NCBI RefSeq assembly: GCF_014805685.1
Contig: NC_060904.1
Coordinates: forward strand, 13,818,311-13,882,310
Length of the DNA: 64,000 bases
Direction: 5' to 3'
DNA from: Silurus meridionalis
Lineage: Eukaryota; Chordata; Actinopteri; Siluriformes; Siluridae
Shown one piece after another: positions 22,011-33,883 of this stretch. Under the pieces are notes generated by a model that was given only the letters and a program-made list of their open reading frames with translations, did not search any database and had not been told where the DNA came from. Within the stretch, counting starts at the first letter, position 1; each line of letters starts with the position of its first letter. The translations under genes were made by a program, and so were the position numbers.

Positions 22011-23954
22011 TACAATATATTGTTGATATATAAAATGTGTAAGGAATAATATACACAGAAATTAGTTTTGAAGTTTGAATACGTGTCCTGTCTTACGTCC
22101 ACATTAATCCAGGTCTATATTGTGCTACGTTTACAATAACAACCTATCTTTGGGCTAGTCTGAGAGTGATTTGTAGATCATTATCATACTGGTGCGACTT
22201 CCACAGCGTAACTTGTTCTTGGGTAAGTTTAAGAATCTCAATCGCCAATGTTTGAACATCGCTTCCACTTTCAGTGCAAATATCCCACATCTCAAGCCGG
22301 TGCTCAGGAGCCTATTTCATATATTATAACATACAGTATCGGCCTTTAGTTTTTAGCACAGAACAATCATAAGACGACAGCTTGATTATCAATTTGAACT
22401 TTGTCTCTGGCAGTTAGAATAATCGTCGCACCGTTCAATTTTTACGCCGAGTGTGTGTACCACTGTGTGTGTAGCCACTGGGCCCGAGAGTTATTTGAAA
22501 CTAATTTGTCAAATCCGTTTCAATTTGGACGCCGCCCATGCTTGTCCATGTTACTGATAACCCTGTCGCATTACTCCGATAACATCTCGTCTGCATGCCC
22601 ACATATGCCCCCCTTCCCTAACCACCCCCCACACCTCCACACCCATCAATGCCAAAGACTAACATACTGTAGGATGTTACCTGCCCACAGATTTGGTCAG
22701 AAAAGATTGAAAATGAGACTTTCCATTGTTCTCCGACAGAAAACGGTCCTTTTTTGCGTAGAGGAAATTTGAGAAAATGACAAAATTGTCTTTCAGACAG
22801 GAGTACAGTGTACGGGCATTCATCTCGGGTGCGTAATAACCGAATTTACTTGCACATCGCGTCTCCGTTGAAAGAACGTTTCCCCCTTTTCATTGCTTCT
22901 ATTGTGCAGGAAAAAGTCAGATGAGCATGTTATAATTTGAATAAAGTGGAAAATCAGACAATCAAATATGAACATCTGAAATGACATGACTTCCTGTGCA
23001 AAGCGATTAAAAGCAAATTTATTTAGTTTTGAGACAGTCTATCCTGTTATCGCTGCCTTTTGTGAGCATTCAGATCCCGGAGAGCTTCGCTTCCTTTTGT
23101 TATTCCTTGGCTTAAGTTAGACCAGGTACGATTACGATCGGCAAAAAGATAATTCTTAATCACTTTCAGAAGGCTATCTGAATGGGATGTATAATGGCCA
23201 TTACATCTAAAAGAGGGAGGCTTTCTTAATGAAGTGACTTTGACCAAGTCCACCTGCTGTGAAGAATCCATTAAAACCCACTCCGCAATTTGTCTTTAGT
23301 ACAAAAAAAAAAAAAAAAAACAACCGGAGCCTCTCATCGCTCTAATTGAACTTCTTCTATAATCGCTTAATCATTATAAGCCCTGTTTTTTTTTTCTTCC
23401 TTGTATGCTTTGAATTCTTTACTGTTCTCTTTTTAGTGTTCTTTCACAAATGATTTCTGTGGTGAAACCATGTAAGATACGGTTCCAAAGGAAACACTGC
23501 CGCTTTGAGAACCTCCCGGTTAGACTCGCAGAACACCCACTTAGCTCACGCCGGAGATGTGTGTTTTTTTATCCGCTCGCCAATCTTGCACTCGATTTCG
23601 CCTTGTTATGGATGTTTGCAGACTCGCGTATATTAGTGGCGATAGCTTGTACAGCAATTTGCTAATTATCACAGACGACTTTGATCCGTATCTTGACATA
23701 CTCCTCAAGGCAGAAAAGGAAAGCGGGGAACGGGAAGGGTGGTAATGAACTGCTGATCATGCTCATCTCTGATAAAAAGCCCTAAAAGTCAAGTACTGTA
23801 AAGAACTGACAATAGTAAGTTCTCATTATTTGAAATAAAAATGACTTTGGGAAGAAGACATCCTATTGTGAAGTAACAACAGCTAATTGAAGTTGCATTC
23901 AAATGTTGAATTTGTTCGATTTTTTTTGTTGGGCTACTGTTTTGCCGGGTGCCC

Positions 23955-24190
23955 CAGTGGTGAACATTTCTCTTCTTCATCTTCTTTCGGCTGCTCCCCT
24001 CAGGGGTTGCCAAAGCGGATCCTCCGTCTCCATACCCCCCTGTCCTCTACTGTATACCTGCCTCTTTCAAACCATCTACCTGCATGTCTTCCCGGACCAC
24101 ATCCAAAAACCTCCTCCTTGGTTTTCCTCTTTTCCTTCTTCCTGGCAGCTCCATCTTCAGCATTCTTCTACCGATATACCCCATGTCCCC
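23955..24190 (-). mobile_element. RTE-like non-LTR retrotransposon 3' fragment
   Basis: This is the reverse complement of the LINE 3' region seen at 46927-47405. It starts at the (CTT)n end (the 3' tail) and contains the antisense of the RMLRMEL-like and RRKRGRP-like segment with frameshifts. Heavily 5' truncated. Confidence 0.75.
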
Positions 24191-24211
24191 AGAAACATTA
24201 TAGCCATAATA

Positions 24212-24347
24212 AAATCATAGTACTTTGGAAAAGTACATTTGAAGGCAAATACTTTTGTAATTTTACTCTAGTGACAATTTAAAGGAAACTTTTTTTCTTT
24301 TACTGGAGTCATGTATCTTACATGGTTCGTGTACTTCGTCCAACACT
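24212..24347 (-). mobile_element. hAT-like repeat fragment ('AGTGGTG...AAGTAC' family)
   Basis: It contains 'ggaaaagtacatttgaaggc' and ends GTGTACTTCGTCCAACACTG, the reverse complement of the family terminus seen at 48906. It directly follows the LINE fragment. Confidence 0.6.
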
Positions 24348-24385
24348 GGCCACCCCGGGTCATGCATGAGCTTGGGTTACTGATT

Positions 24386-24465
24386 GTCAAGTCAAGTTTA
24401 TTTTTATAGTGCTTTTCACAACAGTCATTGTCTCAAAGCAGCTACTTTGTGTAGGGTGTCATATG
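24386..24465. mobile_element. interspersed repeat family R, short fragment
   Basis: It carries 'caagtcaagtttatttttat' followed by the GTCATTGTCTCAAAGCAGCT core, and stops soon after. Confidence 0.7.
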
Positions 24466-25814
24466 GACTCCCAAAGTGGGTTTCTTGTAGGTTTCCTACT
24501 TCCCCCCAAAAAAAAATTTCAATGCTTTTGCAATACATTGCATGGCGTTCTGTTATGGACTGACATCCTACTCAATGTTGAGTGTTTGAATAAATGAATG
24601 AATGGATGGATGAATGACAAAAAAAATCTAATGAGATTTGAAAACCAGACTAATAAACAAAGCCCTCATTGTACCCTGAGATAGGATTTGGCCTTTTCGC
24701 CAGAGCAGAATTTTGAAAGAAAATAAAAAGATTTTTCTATGTTTCATTCACCCACAAATTAATTCTGAATGGTCAAGGTATCTGGATCATCCAGCAAACA
24801 TTGAGTAACCCACACCTAGAGCTTATCACCCCACAGCCAGACCGCTGAGCCTTACAAACCTCTGAGTTGATGAATCTGTGGCCCATAGAGTCTGTCGGGC
24901 CTGGCCTGACTCATCTCTCTGTGCCAACTGGGTACTAGCCATTGGCACTGGCCTTGGTACAGAGAAAAAAGAGCCAGGATGTATCCTTGGATTTGCATTC
25001 AGTTGCTTAGTTTCTACCAACCAGGAAGCATTTTACCACACCAAAAAAAACACTCTCCACTTCCTTTAGTCCTACAATAGGTCAAGTCTACACCGACCTG
25101 CCCCCTCATGACATAGATGCAACAATAACCCCGTCAGCTTTTAACACTCACACGTCTTGCTAAGTGAATTTGAGGAGCAGATGGCAGTGATAGTTGCACC
25201 AGGTGCCTCCACAATTGTTTGCGTTCACCTCACTTCTATTTATATCGCACCGAAAACAGCCGGGGCATAAATATTTGCAGCGAGCCGTCGGGACCTTTTG
25301 AATTCGTCTCTTTTTTTTTCGAAAAGGATGATCCGTGCGGCATTTGCCTCAGCCCATCCCAGCAACAAACAGATGGCACTTAGTGGGTTGATGCCTCAAG
25401 CATGAAATTCATGTTGCGATTTGGGGAAATGACACGACAGGGCCAGGAGAACTAGTAGACCTTTCTTTTTAATTGCATAGCTCCTTTATAGAACACAGCT
25501 AAAACCATTCGCCCCTATGTTGTTACTAGGCAGTTTTTGAAATTGAGCGAGCAACCTGTAGGATCTTTTTTAAAATACCATTCTCAAGATCCATCTTTCT
25601 CATGACTGAAGAGCCAGAGAATATTTTTTCCCTCTTCTCTTATTCTCTATTTTCCCTTCTAATTAATCGCAAAAGTCTGTTAAGTCTGGGTGTCGTCAGA
25701 GGGGAACGTGTGGCCCAGATGCAGATTAGAGACTCCTGGAGATGAGGGTGTAAAAAAGGATTTAATGGTAGGATGGATTAGAGAAATCCTTGTAACAATG
25801 TTAAATAATTATAG

Positions 25815-25952
25815 TTCCAGCTGAGATCAAAGCGCCATTGATTGAACCCCTCAAGCCTTTAGCATGTAGAGAGAGCAAGGGGACGGAGAGCGACGTGGAG
25901 GGGGGGGTCGAGGAGAGTGCGTGGGGGGACGACTCTTGGAAAGCAAAGATTG
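25815..25952 (+). other. candidate 138-nt in-phase exon in intron 3
   Basis: An open frame runs from 25805 to 26050. Within it, AG at 25813-25814 and the donor TTG/GTAAAG at 25953 bound 138 nt with phase 1 at both ends, open in the zfpm2 frame. The predicted peptide is acidic and Ser/Gly-rich (for example VEESAWGDDSW), like its neighbours in this part of FOG2. Against it, the acceptor has no pyrimidine tract (ttaaataattatag) and I know of no such exon in other vertebrates. The GC-rich, repeat-free sequence could also be a conserved non-coding element. Confidence 0.22.
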
Positions 25953-26589
25953 GTAAAGTGGCGATCAGCATGGTGGAGATCCGCACCGAGAGGCCAGATG
26001 ATAACGGCACAACTCATAAGGTTGTCAGAGCCGCTTCGGCTGATACCTAAAGCGTTTTAAGGCGACTTATAGGCAGGGATTTTATAGGCCACGATTTTAA
26101 TGTATGCAAAGCGGCAAGCGGGGAACGTAGGCTTCCGCTCTGAACTTGTTTATTTTCTGTGTAATCAGAAAGCAGTGACATGGCTCAGTGCCACTCATTC
26201 ACCCAGTGAGAGCATCTCGTCCATGGCGTTCAGTCATCTTTTTTCGAAGCGTTCCTTGGCCACTCGTGTGAGGATGGGGTTTATTGTGCCAGTTCAGACT
26301 GCCTTGACAAAAATGGTTGAGAATTTACAGTGAATTATTACATAGATTTTAATACAAAGTATTTCTTAACACATCCATGTCTTCAGCTTTACATTATAAT
26401 TTGAATGCTGTTTTTTCTTTTTGTTGTTTCGCCCCAACATTTTGAGTTTATGTTTACAAGTACATATTTACAGTACTCTTATTTGCACATTGTACTGTAT
26501 AACATATTATACAGTAGGTTTACTGGTCAGCACCATATTATGTGTTTTGTGTATCTGTCCCACTTTGTCTTCTCTGGGTAGGACAACTT

Positions 26590-26762
26590 ACTTGAGTCCT
26601 TAGCTTTGTGTTGTGTTAAGTAGCTCTATGTTGTGTGATGTAGCTCTTTGTCTTTTTGTATGAAGCACCAGGGTTCTGGAGAAACGTTGCCTCATTTCAC
26701 TGTGTACTGCGGCAGCTATTTATGGTTGAAATGACAATAAAAGCTTCTGGATTTGAATCAGG
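26590..26762 (+). mobile_element. LINE/SINE-like 3' tail fragment
   Basis: It contains 'ccagggttctggagaaacg', TGCCTCATTTCACTGTGTAC and 'gttgaaatgacaataaaagc', the typical end of an L2-like retroposon tail in fish. No coding part. An opposite-strand scrap occurs near 14400. Confidence 0.55.
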
Positions 26763-27934
26763 ACACCGTGAATAATGTAATGATGCAAAATGCCATGTGA
26801 ATTATAGTATTAGTAGCACAACTAATTATGATGGAATGAATTCCTTCATGTGAACTTGCATCATATACTTTTACTCAGGTACTTTCTTCACAGCAATACA
26901 TGTGTGTGTATATAAAATATACATAAATACATTTTTTTTGTTTGTTTATTTTTATAATTTTTTTTTTTCTGAGGCAAGACATGCTCACAACGCAGCACAG
27001 TGGCTGACTGGGGCGATGAAATATGCAACAAGAGATTAAACAAATCACTCGGCTCGTCGTCTCAAAGTGCCCCGATTCAAATTTAGCCACTGATCCGATA
27101 CACTAAGAGGCTTTAAGAGAAAAACGTCATGCTTGTTAGTTACGGAAGCGGTCTGAAATACACCTAATGCACTCTGAAGGCACCGAACGAACGGCCCCGC
27201 AATTATAATCGAAACAAAGGTGCCACTATTCAACTCCGTCACAAAGCGCTGCATTAAGATACAGCGCGAGCACTGAACTTTAAAAGCTATTTATAACCTG
27301 GGAGCTCTCTATCGAACCCTGGCTAGCTTTTGTGAGCGACGGTACGTCTGTTTTTTGTTTTTTTGTTTTTTTTATGCCGGACCAGCCAGCGTGCGATCAA
27401 TTCAAGAGAAACGTTCCACGGCTAAACCCGATGGCGATATTTAACACAGTCGGGTATCTTCAGGGATTTCCACAGGAGGTTATTGTATTATGTGATTAGC
27501 ATCTGGCTACTACTATAGAGAAGCTTGCATGTTTTTTTTTTTTTTGTGCTGCGGCCGTTTGAAGATCGGAGTCTTCGAGGCGACGTAATGGGATGAAGGG
27601 TTTTAGTGTGTGTTTAGCAATCATGTCGAGATAGAGCATGGATGGACACATTAGATCGGGCTGACGGTTTTGCTATTCACAGTTTCCAGGCAGCAAAAAA
27701 CAAACAGGAAAAACAGCTAATCTTTACTGATGCTAGCTCGTTTTATTTTAAATGCAATACAAAGACAAAACAGCACTTATACGTCATTTTCAAAGCTTAT
27801 GGCCAACATCTAACTAGACTAAATGAACCATGGTATTGGGACAACTGGAGGTACCCAATTGTATATATAATTGTGTATTGTACCCTCAACCCTATTGAAC
27901 AACTTTGCGTTTAATCGGATCGCTGACATCAGTA

Positions 27935-28484
27935 CAGTGGTCCCCCAGAAATCCGTGAATTTTGGATGCACCCCTGCAGCCCCTATGGTACCTTAGTGAA
28001 TTTATCTAGACCAGGGGTCACCAACGTGACCCGCGGGCCTTTTCTAAAAAATAGCTGTTTCCTACTTTGTTAAATCATTGTTGAGAATTATTATGAGAAA
28101 TCATTAATATGATCAGTGTCTTCACATAGATGAATATCATAAATTATTAATAATAACATATAATAAAAGGTAAATTGAGCAAATTTGTTATTTCAGATCA
28201 AACTGAAAACTGTGTGTATCAAACTGGTAGCCCTTCACATTAATGGTACCCAAGAAGTAGCTCTCAGTTTCAAAAAGGCTGGTGACCCCTGATCTAGACA
28301 TTATGTTACAGTATAAACAGCATAGTGTACAGTATTTGACCTAACACATAGTTTAAAATGTCATTCCTAACGTTCTTAAACATTCGGTCCCCCTGCGGAT
28401 TCTCGCAAATTTTAGGTTCCAAATGAGAACCCACGAATATTTCGAGCCGCAAGTACCGAACCGCGAATTATCTAGGGTTAACTG
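27935..28484. mobile_element. TA-flanked MITE inserted in Tc1 copy 6
   Basis: It starts CAGTGGTCCCCCAG and ends GGGTTAACTG, flanked by TA at 27933-27934 and 28485-28486. Both ends are diverged from an ancestral inverted repeat. It is non-coding and itself interrupted by a hAT-like MITE at 28012-28291. Confidence 0.75.
28012..28291 (+). mobile_element. 280-bp hAT-like MITE with perfect 8-bp TSD
   Basis: Terminal inverted repeats CAGGGGTCACCAAC and CTGGTGACCCCTG bound a 280-bp non-coding element. The 8 bases ATCTAGAC are duplicated exactly at 28004-28011 and 28292-28299, as expected for hAT transposition. A related copy in the opposite orientation ends at 50760. Confidence 0.9.
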
Positions 28485-28878
28485 TACCTGACTTTATTTA
28501 CACTCTTCTGTCTGAATGAGCACAAATGTCCACAAAATCTAGTGGAACACCTTCCCAGAAGAGTGGAGGTTATTACAACAGCAAATGGTGACCAAAATTG
28601 GTGCAGGATGTTCAAAAAAGCACATACAAATCTTACAGTTAGATTCAAACTTTAGCCCATATGGTGTATGTAAAAAGAGTGTAAAATAAACTCATCAAGT
28701 AATGTTTTTTACGATGATGGTACAAGCTAAGAAGCCGATCATATCTTCATAAAAGTATGCTAGCTACCATTTATTCATCCCTTTCAGTTGTTATGCGGAA
28801 ACAAAACATGCCACTGGGCAGCACACATTATCTTTTCTTCTTGCCTGGTGAGCTAACAAATGAATTTCTGGCATAGCA

Positions 28879-28897
28879 AAAAAAAAAAAAAAAAAAG
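28879..28897. repeat. poly(A) tract
   Basis: A run of about 19 A, with no recognisable retroposon upstream. Confidence 0.8.
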
Positions 28898-30011
28898 ATA
28901 AAAACAAACCAAAAAAAACTAACCTGAATTTATTATTCAGCTCACTTTATTTCAAATAATTATTTCTGTGTTGTCTTTTTGAAAAATTTGTGTTAAGGTA
29001 TTATTTTTATTATTATTATTAAATAATAACTTCCAGGACCCAACTTTTCGGTGGGTATATTCCTCAGTCTTATAACTATATAATGGATGCACATGGATTG
29101 ATAAGTTTATTGAAGTATTATATTTAAAGGAAGTATTTTCTTGCAAAGGTTCTAATGATCATAACACGTACTAATTTGAGCACGTACCCAGAATCAGGTG
29201 AAACTAACATTAGAAAAGTAGCAGAAGTAAAAACGAAATACTTGGTAACACACGTGGTCAGAAGGGATGAGTGTGTGGTTGCCTGATGTGCAAAAGTAAG
29301 TATAAATCTGGTTAGAAATTAGGAGGAATTTTTTTTTTTTTTCAGTCCAACCCTAAATAGGCTTGAAGTAAAGGAGAATTAGAAGATGAAAGTTTCCTGA
29401 ATGACGTATTGAAGAGGAATGTTATGAGATAATGGTAACTGGGAGGGAAGTTAAAAAATGTGGTCCATATGTAAAATGTGAATACATGAAGATTTCCGAA
29501 TCATCAACTCTAACATCATGAGTATGCTCTCGGGTTGATTGCGTTTTTTTTTTCTTTTTCTTTTTTTAAACCCACGTTTCTTGAAGTCTTTTTAAGAAGA
29601 ATTATTTTTAAGACCTTGTTGGTACCAGAAAACCCAGCTGTCGTGGTGGCAATTTTTGCTTCGACAGCATTCGGTTTTGTTATGGGAGCGAAGAATTTGA
29701 AGCTAGAACATCATCTCAGGTCGCAGCACATGACCCTCTAACATGGCCGCCAGACTCTAGATATCCTGGTTGAGGATCACAGTTTCTCGGGTTCTCGTTC
29801 TCAAATCCTATATGATGAGACTCTGGTTCAGCTAGAAAGTATTTGCTCTTTACGTTTGTATCACTGACATTACCAAGCATTAGGTCTCGACTGCCTTTTG
29901 TAATTCGACATGTTTTGGATTACCATTCACGTTTCTTTTCTGTTCGAAGACCGTTCGCTTGGCCCGTTTCTGTCCCCTGACCAAGAGTTTCCATTAACAT
30001 CAGTTCATTTT

Positions 30012-30375
30012 TCTTGTATGTGTAGAGCTTTTAACAATAGACATTGTCTCAAAGCAGCTTTACAGCCTTAAAAAGTTGTATCAAAGAATGTTTAGGTCTG
30101 TTAGGTAGGTTAAGTTTGTTCCTTTAAATTGTTAGTTTATCCCTAATGAGCGAGCCAGTTCAAGGAAGAACTCCCTCAGATGGAATGAGGAAGAAACCTT
30201 GAGAGGAACCAGACGCAAAAAAGAAACCCATCCTCATCTGGTTGGTCGATTCATTACAGTTCCATCATGGTTGAGGTGTGCAGTGATGGGCATTTAAATG
30301 CAAAACTGCAGTCCTAATCCATTGTAGCAGACTGTCCAGTGTAAATCCAACCTCGTAGTTCTTGAGTTGCTTTGT
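30012..30375. mobile_element. interspersed repeat family R, copy 3
   Basis: It carries 'gtgtagagcttttaacaat', the ACATTGTCTCAAAGCAGCTT core, 'tccctaatgagcgagcc', GAGAGGAACCAGACGCAAAA and 'cagtcctaatccattgtagc', which extends further 3' than the copy at 52787. Confidence 0.75.
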
Positions 30376-30884
30376 AACTTCATGGTTCTTTCACAGAGTG
30401 CCCTCGAATCGAAGAGAAATCCATCCAGAGTTAGGGGTAAATCGACATGAGCACTGGTACCTCAGGAACATGTTTAACTCAACAGGTGAAGAGAAGGTTT
30501 GGATTTGTCTGCTGTGAATGTTTGATAAAACTTGCATCAATCAGTCCTCGTATTTCGTGCCACTTTTCACCTTTAAGAAACATCGGAGTGTTTTTTCATG
30601 TCTACAACGATGAATCTATCGTGTGCCACTTTTAACAATGTGTCTAAACATGACTCGACTTCATCTATGTCCGAAAAAAAAAAAAGCAAACAGGAAGGAC
30701 ATTCGAGGACAAATGGAAGAACTGCATCAAAGGAATTTCTCTGCTTTACTAATCGCCGCCGCAATACCGCGAACGAACACACTGGGGTATTAATCACATT
30801 ATTATCTCGAACATCTAAATGACATCTGATAATACTAGCAATAATAATCAACAATAAGGAGTCATAATGGTAGACGGGGTAAAG

Positions 30885-30886
<2 letters not shown>

Positions 30887-30934
<48 letters not shown>
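30887..30934. repeat. (GT)24 microsatellite
   Basis: About 24 GT units. Confidence 0.98.
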
Positions 30935-30935
<1 letters not shown>

Positions 30936-31150
30936 GCGGTATTCAATTATGCAGTTACCATTGGCATATTAATCATCTTTTCACCAAACACGCCGGTGTT
31001 AATTAAAGCAAAGCACGGATAAAGACGTGTTGCCGGATCATCACTCTGTTTATCGCTGCTCACACAGCCGCAGTTAAGCAAATTCAGCCCGCAAGAGGAA
31101 TTTCAATGCCTCGTCCCACCATGTTTGGTAATCTGCATATGCGTGTGCTA
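30935..31150. other. repeat-poor AT/homeobox-motif block, candidate conserved element
   Basis: It has many TAAT-type motifs ('ggcatattaatcatctttt', 'ggtgttaattaaagcaaagc') and an 'aatctgcatatgcgtgtg' segment, balanced base composition and no simple or interspersed repeat. This is typical of vertebrate intronic enhancers near developmental genes, but conservation is untested. Confidence 0.3.
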
Positions 31151-32045
31151 CTAAATGAAAAGCAAAAAAAAATAATACATTTTTAGAAGCATGTACAGCT
31201 ACCTGCTGTGCTGGACGAGTGCACAAGCAGCCTAAAGAGAATGAACACAGAAACTATAGCAATAACCGGAAAAAGAAAACGAGTGTTAGTACTTATTTTA
31301 TTTATTTTTTGCATCGTCAAGTGGCGGATCTGGATAGAGAAGTTCAGGCCACTGGCAGAAAGACGAATTGTGGCGTAATTAGTAGCGGAAGACTGATGAG
31401 ACATCCTGCTTCGTTATCACTCAGAGAAAGAGAAAGAGAGATAGAGGAATAGCTCTGAACCTGAGCGTGTGACTCAGCCCGCCTGCTGTCAGAATAAACA
31501 CAATCAGAAATAGATATTCCTTTTATTGTTTATCTATTTATCATCGTTTAGATGAGCCGAGTTCCCACAACAATGCTGCGATGAAGTCATCTTTTTCTTT
31601 TTTTTTTTCTTTTTTTTTTCAGGGGGGCGGGTTAAACGGAGGTGAAATTCGAGATGAATGGATTTTGTTGCTGGCTGCTTTCAGAGATCGCTAAAGAACT
31701 GAAGGACTCCGAAAAAATAACTCTGAAAATATGAATTTAAAAAAGATTAATTTTGAACATTTCCAACAATAGACTTAATACCCAGTAACACAACAATGCT
31801 GAAAATGAGCCACGATATTCTTGTGATTCCTTTTGCAGAAATTGCACAGTGTGGAGCATTAGAGTGTGGTATTCATGGGAAAAGTCGTGTCTTTAGCCAT
31901 CAGCTAGCTACATGCACACCAAGCTCTAATAAAGTCCAACTTCTAGTGTAAAAAAAAAAAAAGTACTACAGGTGTAATATTGGGTGGCAAACCAAGGAAA
32001 CTCGAACACAATACAAACCAAATAAGACATAAATAAAGTCTGGAT

Positions 32046-32261
32046 ATACACTGATCAGGCATAACATTATGACCAGTGAGTGAATGAAGTTGACGCGTTA
32101 AAAGCAGGAAAAATGGGCAAAGATTTAAGCGAGTTTGACAAATTGTGACGTCTAGACGACTGGGTCAGAGCATCTCCAAAACAGCAGCTCTTGTGGGATT
32201 TTCCCGGTCTGCAGTGGTCAGAATCTATCAAACGTGGTCCAAGGAAGGAACAGTGGTGAAC
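32046..32261 (+). mobile_element. Tc1-derived family C, 5' half
   Basis: It starts at CTGATCAGGCATAACATTAT and covers the helix-turn-helix coding region ('ggtcagagcatctccaaaac'). It breaks off at 'cagtggtgaac'. Compare 17812-18338. Confidence 0.85.
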
Positions 32262-32381
32262 TTAATTATAAAACTCTATCTCCATTAGGTGGACATGGCG
32301 GCCATCTTGGCAACACTCCCAAACAGTTAAGACCTCATATCTGGAGATGGTGTTAACGATGTTTGATGGACAACCTGCAAT

Positions 32382-32780
32382 AAGATTCGTATGTGTTTTT
32401 TTAACGTCCCATCCCACATTTAGTTCCCTCATAATTATACTCCACGAAGTTTCACTAGATCTTGGAGTGTGCTTTTGGAGATTTGTGCTCGTTCAGGCAC
32501 AATCTGTTAGTGTTAGTGAAGTCAGGTACAGATGAAGGTGAGGTGATGAGGCCTGGGGTGCAGTCAGCGTTCACATTCATCCCAAAGTGTTAAGTGGAGT
32601 TGAGGTCAGAGCTCTGTAGCAGGCCACTCAAGATCTTCCACACACTTCCAACCCATGCAAAGCATATCTTCATGGAGCCGGCTTTGTACACAGGGGTATT
32701 GTCATGCTGATACAGGTACAATTGTGTGCTATACAATTGTGTGCTTCCAAGTCAGGTGTCCCAATACTTTTGTCCTCATA

Positions 32781-32783
<3 letters not shown>
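32382..32783 (-). mobile_element. Tc1-derived family B, copy 7
   Basis: The plus strand reads the reverse complement of the family, from AAGATTCGTATGTG to the terminus CAATACTTTTGTCCTCATAG. It contains 'atcttcatggagccggctt' and 'ggcctggggtgcagtcagc'. A (TA)n array starts exactly at its terminus. Confidence 0.85.

Positions 32784-32847
<64 letters not shown>
32784..32847. repeat. (TA)32 microsatellite
   Basis: It abuts the end of a Tc1-derived element. Confidence 0.98.
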
Positions 32848-32850
<3 letters not shown>

Positions 32851-32897
32851 GAAAAAGATAAGAGCTACATTAACTTTGAAGCAGATGAGTTAATACC

Positions 32898-32986
<89 letters not shown>

Positions 32987-33010
32987 GTGTGTGTGTGTGT
33001 GTGTGTGTGT
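32898..33010. repeat. compound (GATA)22-(GT)12 microsatellite
   Basis: About 22 uninterrupted GATA units to 32986, continuing straight into GT units to 33010. Confidence 0.98.
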
Positions 33011-33074
33011 ACAGAGCTTTCATCTCTCTGTTAGCTTCCTCTCCACCTCTCTTCGTCTCTAGTCTTCTCTACGA

Positions 33075-33279
33075 GGAGGGTGATGAAGAAAAGTCGAAGT
33101 AAAGAAGAAAAAAAAGGAAGAGGAGGAGGAACGTGTGGGCACAGAGCTCTCGTTCTTCCTTCTCTCTCTCTTTGCTTTCCATCTCTACCTCCTGGCTTTA
33201 TCAGCGGCCGCGCTTACAGGAGATCTTCGTGGTTTGAAGCACTCGGTTGCATCCGCTGTCTTCTCTCTTTCTCACCACA

Positions 33280-33326
<47 letters not shown>

Positions 33327-33565
33327 CTGCAGATGCTCGCGCACACTATCACGCACTCGTCCTTTTTTCCTTCGGATAGTTTTTCTTTTTTTTTTTTTTG
33401 CAGCGTTAGCTCGTTAAGCAGAATGCGGCACAGGAGGCGAGGCAGTTTTGTTCGAATATGCAGGAAAGAGAAGGGAGAAAGTAAAGAGAGGGAGGGAAAA
33501 GCAAAAGAAGAGGAAGAAGAAGAAAAGAAGAAGAGAGAGTCGGGAGGGGGAAAAAAAAGGTCCAC
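33075..33565. repeat. purine/pyrimidine-asymmetric low-complexity tract with (CA)n
   Basis: A GA-rich stretch (33080-33130), a (CA)n array (33278-33324), a T-run (33388-33399) and a GA-rich stretch (33465-33558). Overlapping open frames on both strands here are low-complexity shadows. Confidence 0.85.
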
Positions 33566-33717
33566 GTAACAATGGCGGGGGAAAATCAGAACATTTTCCA
33601 GCGAAAGATGGGCCATTTCCAAATCCTTGTGCCCTATCAGACAAATTAAAGTAAATCAAGCATGAAATGAAGCAGGAGAGCCTGGAGATAAGGCTCCTTT
33701 AAGTCGTTTCCAGATTA

Positions 33718-33718
<1 letters not shown>

Positions 33719-33752
<34 letters not shown>
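33719..33752. repeat. (GA)n microsatellite
   Basis: About 16 GA units. Confidence 0.96.
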
Positions 33753-33753
<1 letters not shown>

Positions 33754-33860
33754 GCATCTGCTCGCCGCCAGCCGATGAGGCTAGTTTCCCATTTCACAAT
33801 AGCAGCCTGTGTATAGGATTACTTTCCCCTGTCAGTGACATGAAGGGAGCAGGGAAGGAA

Positions 33861-33883
33861 ACACACACACACACACACACACT
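33861..33883. repeat. (AC)n microsatellite
   Basis: About 11 AC units. Confidence 0.95.

Larger units (their letters stand above)
27832..28670 (+). mobile_element. Tc1-derived family B, copy 6, split by nested insertion
   Basis: The left part is 27832-27932 and the right part 28485-28670 (resuming 'tacctgactttatttac' and ending 'ccatatggtgtatg'). Removing the intervening element and one TA restores CATCAGTACCTGAC, the sequence seen uninterrupted in copy 5 near 16290. Confidence 0.85.

Noticed and set aside
33135..33622. Overlapping frames of 113-144 codons on both strands
   Set aside because: Translated (CA)n and purine/pyrimidine tracts.
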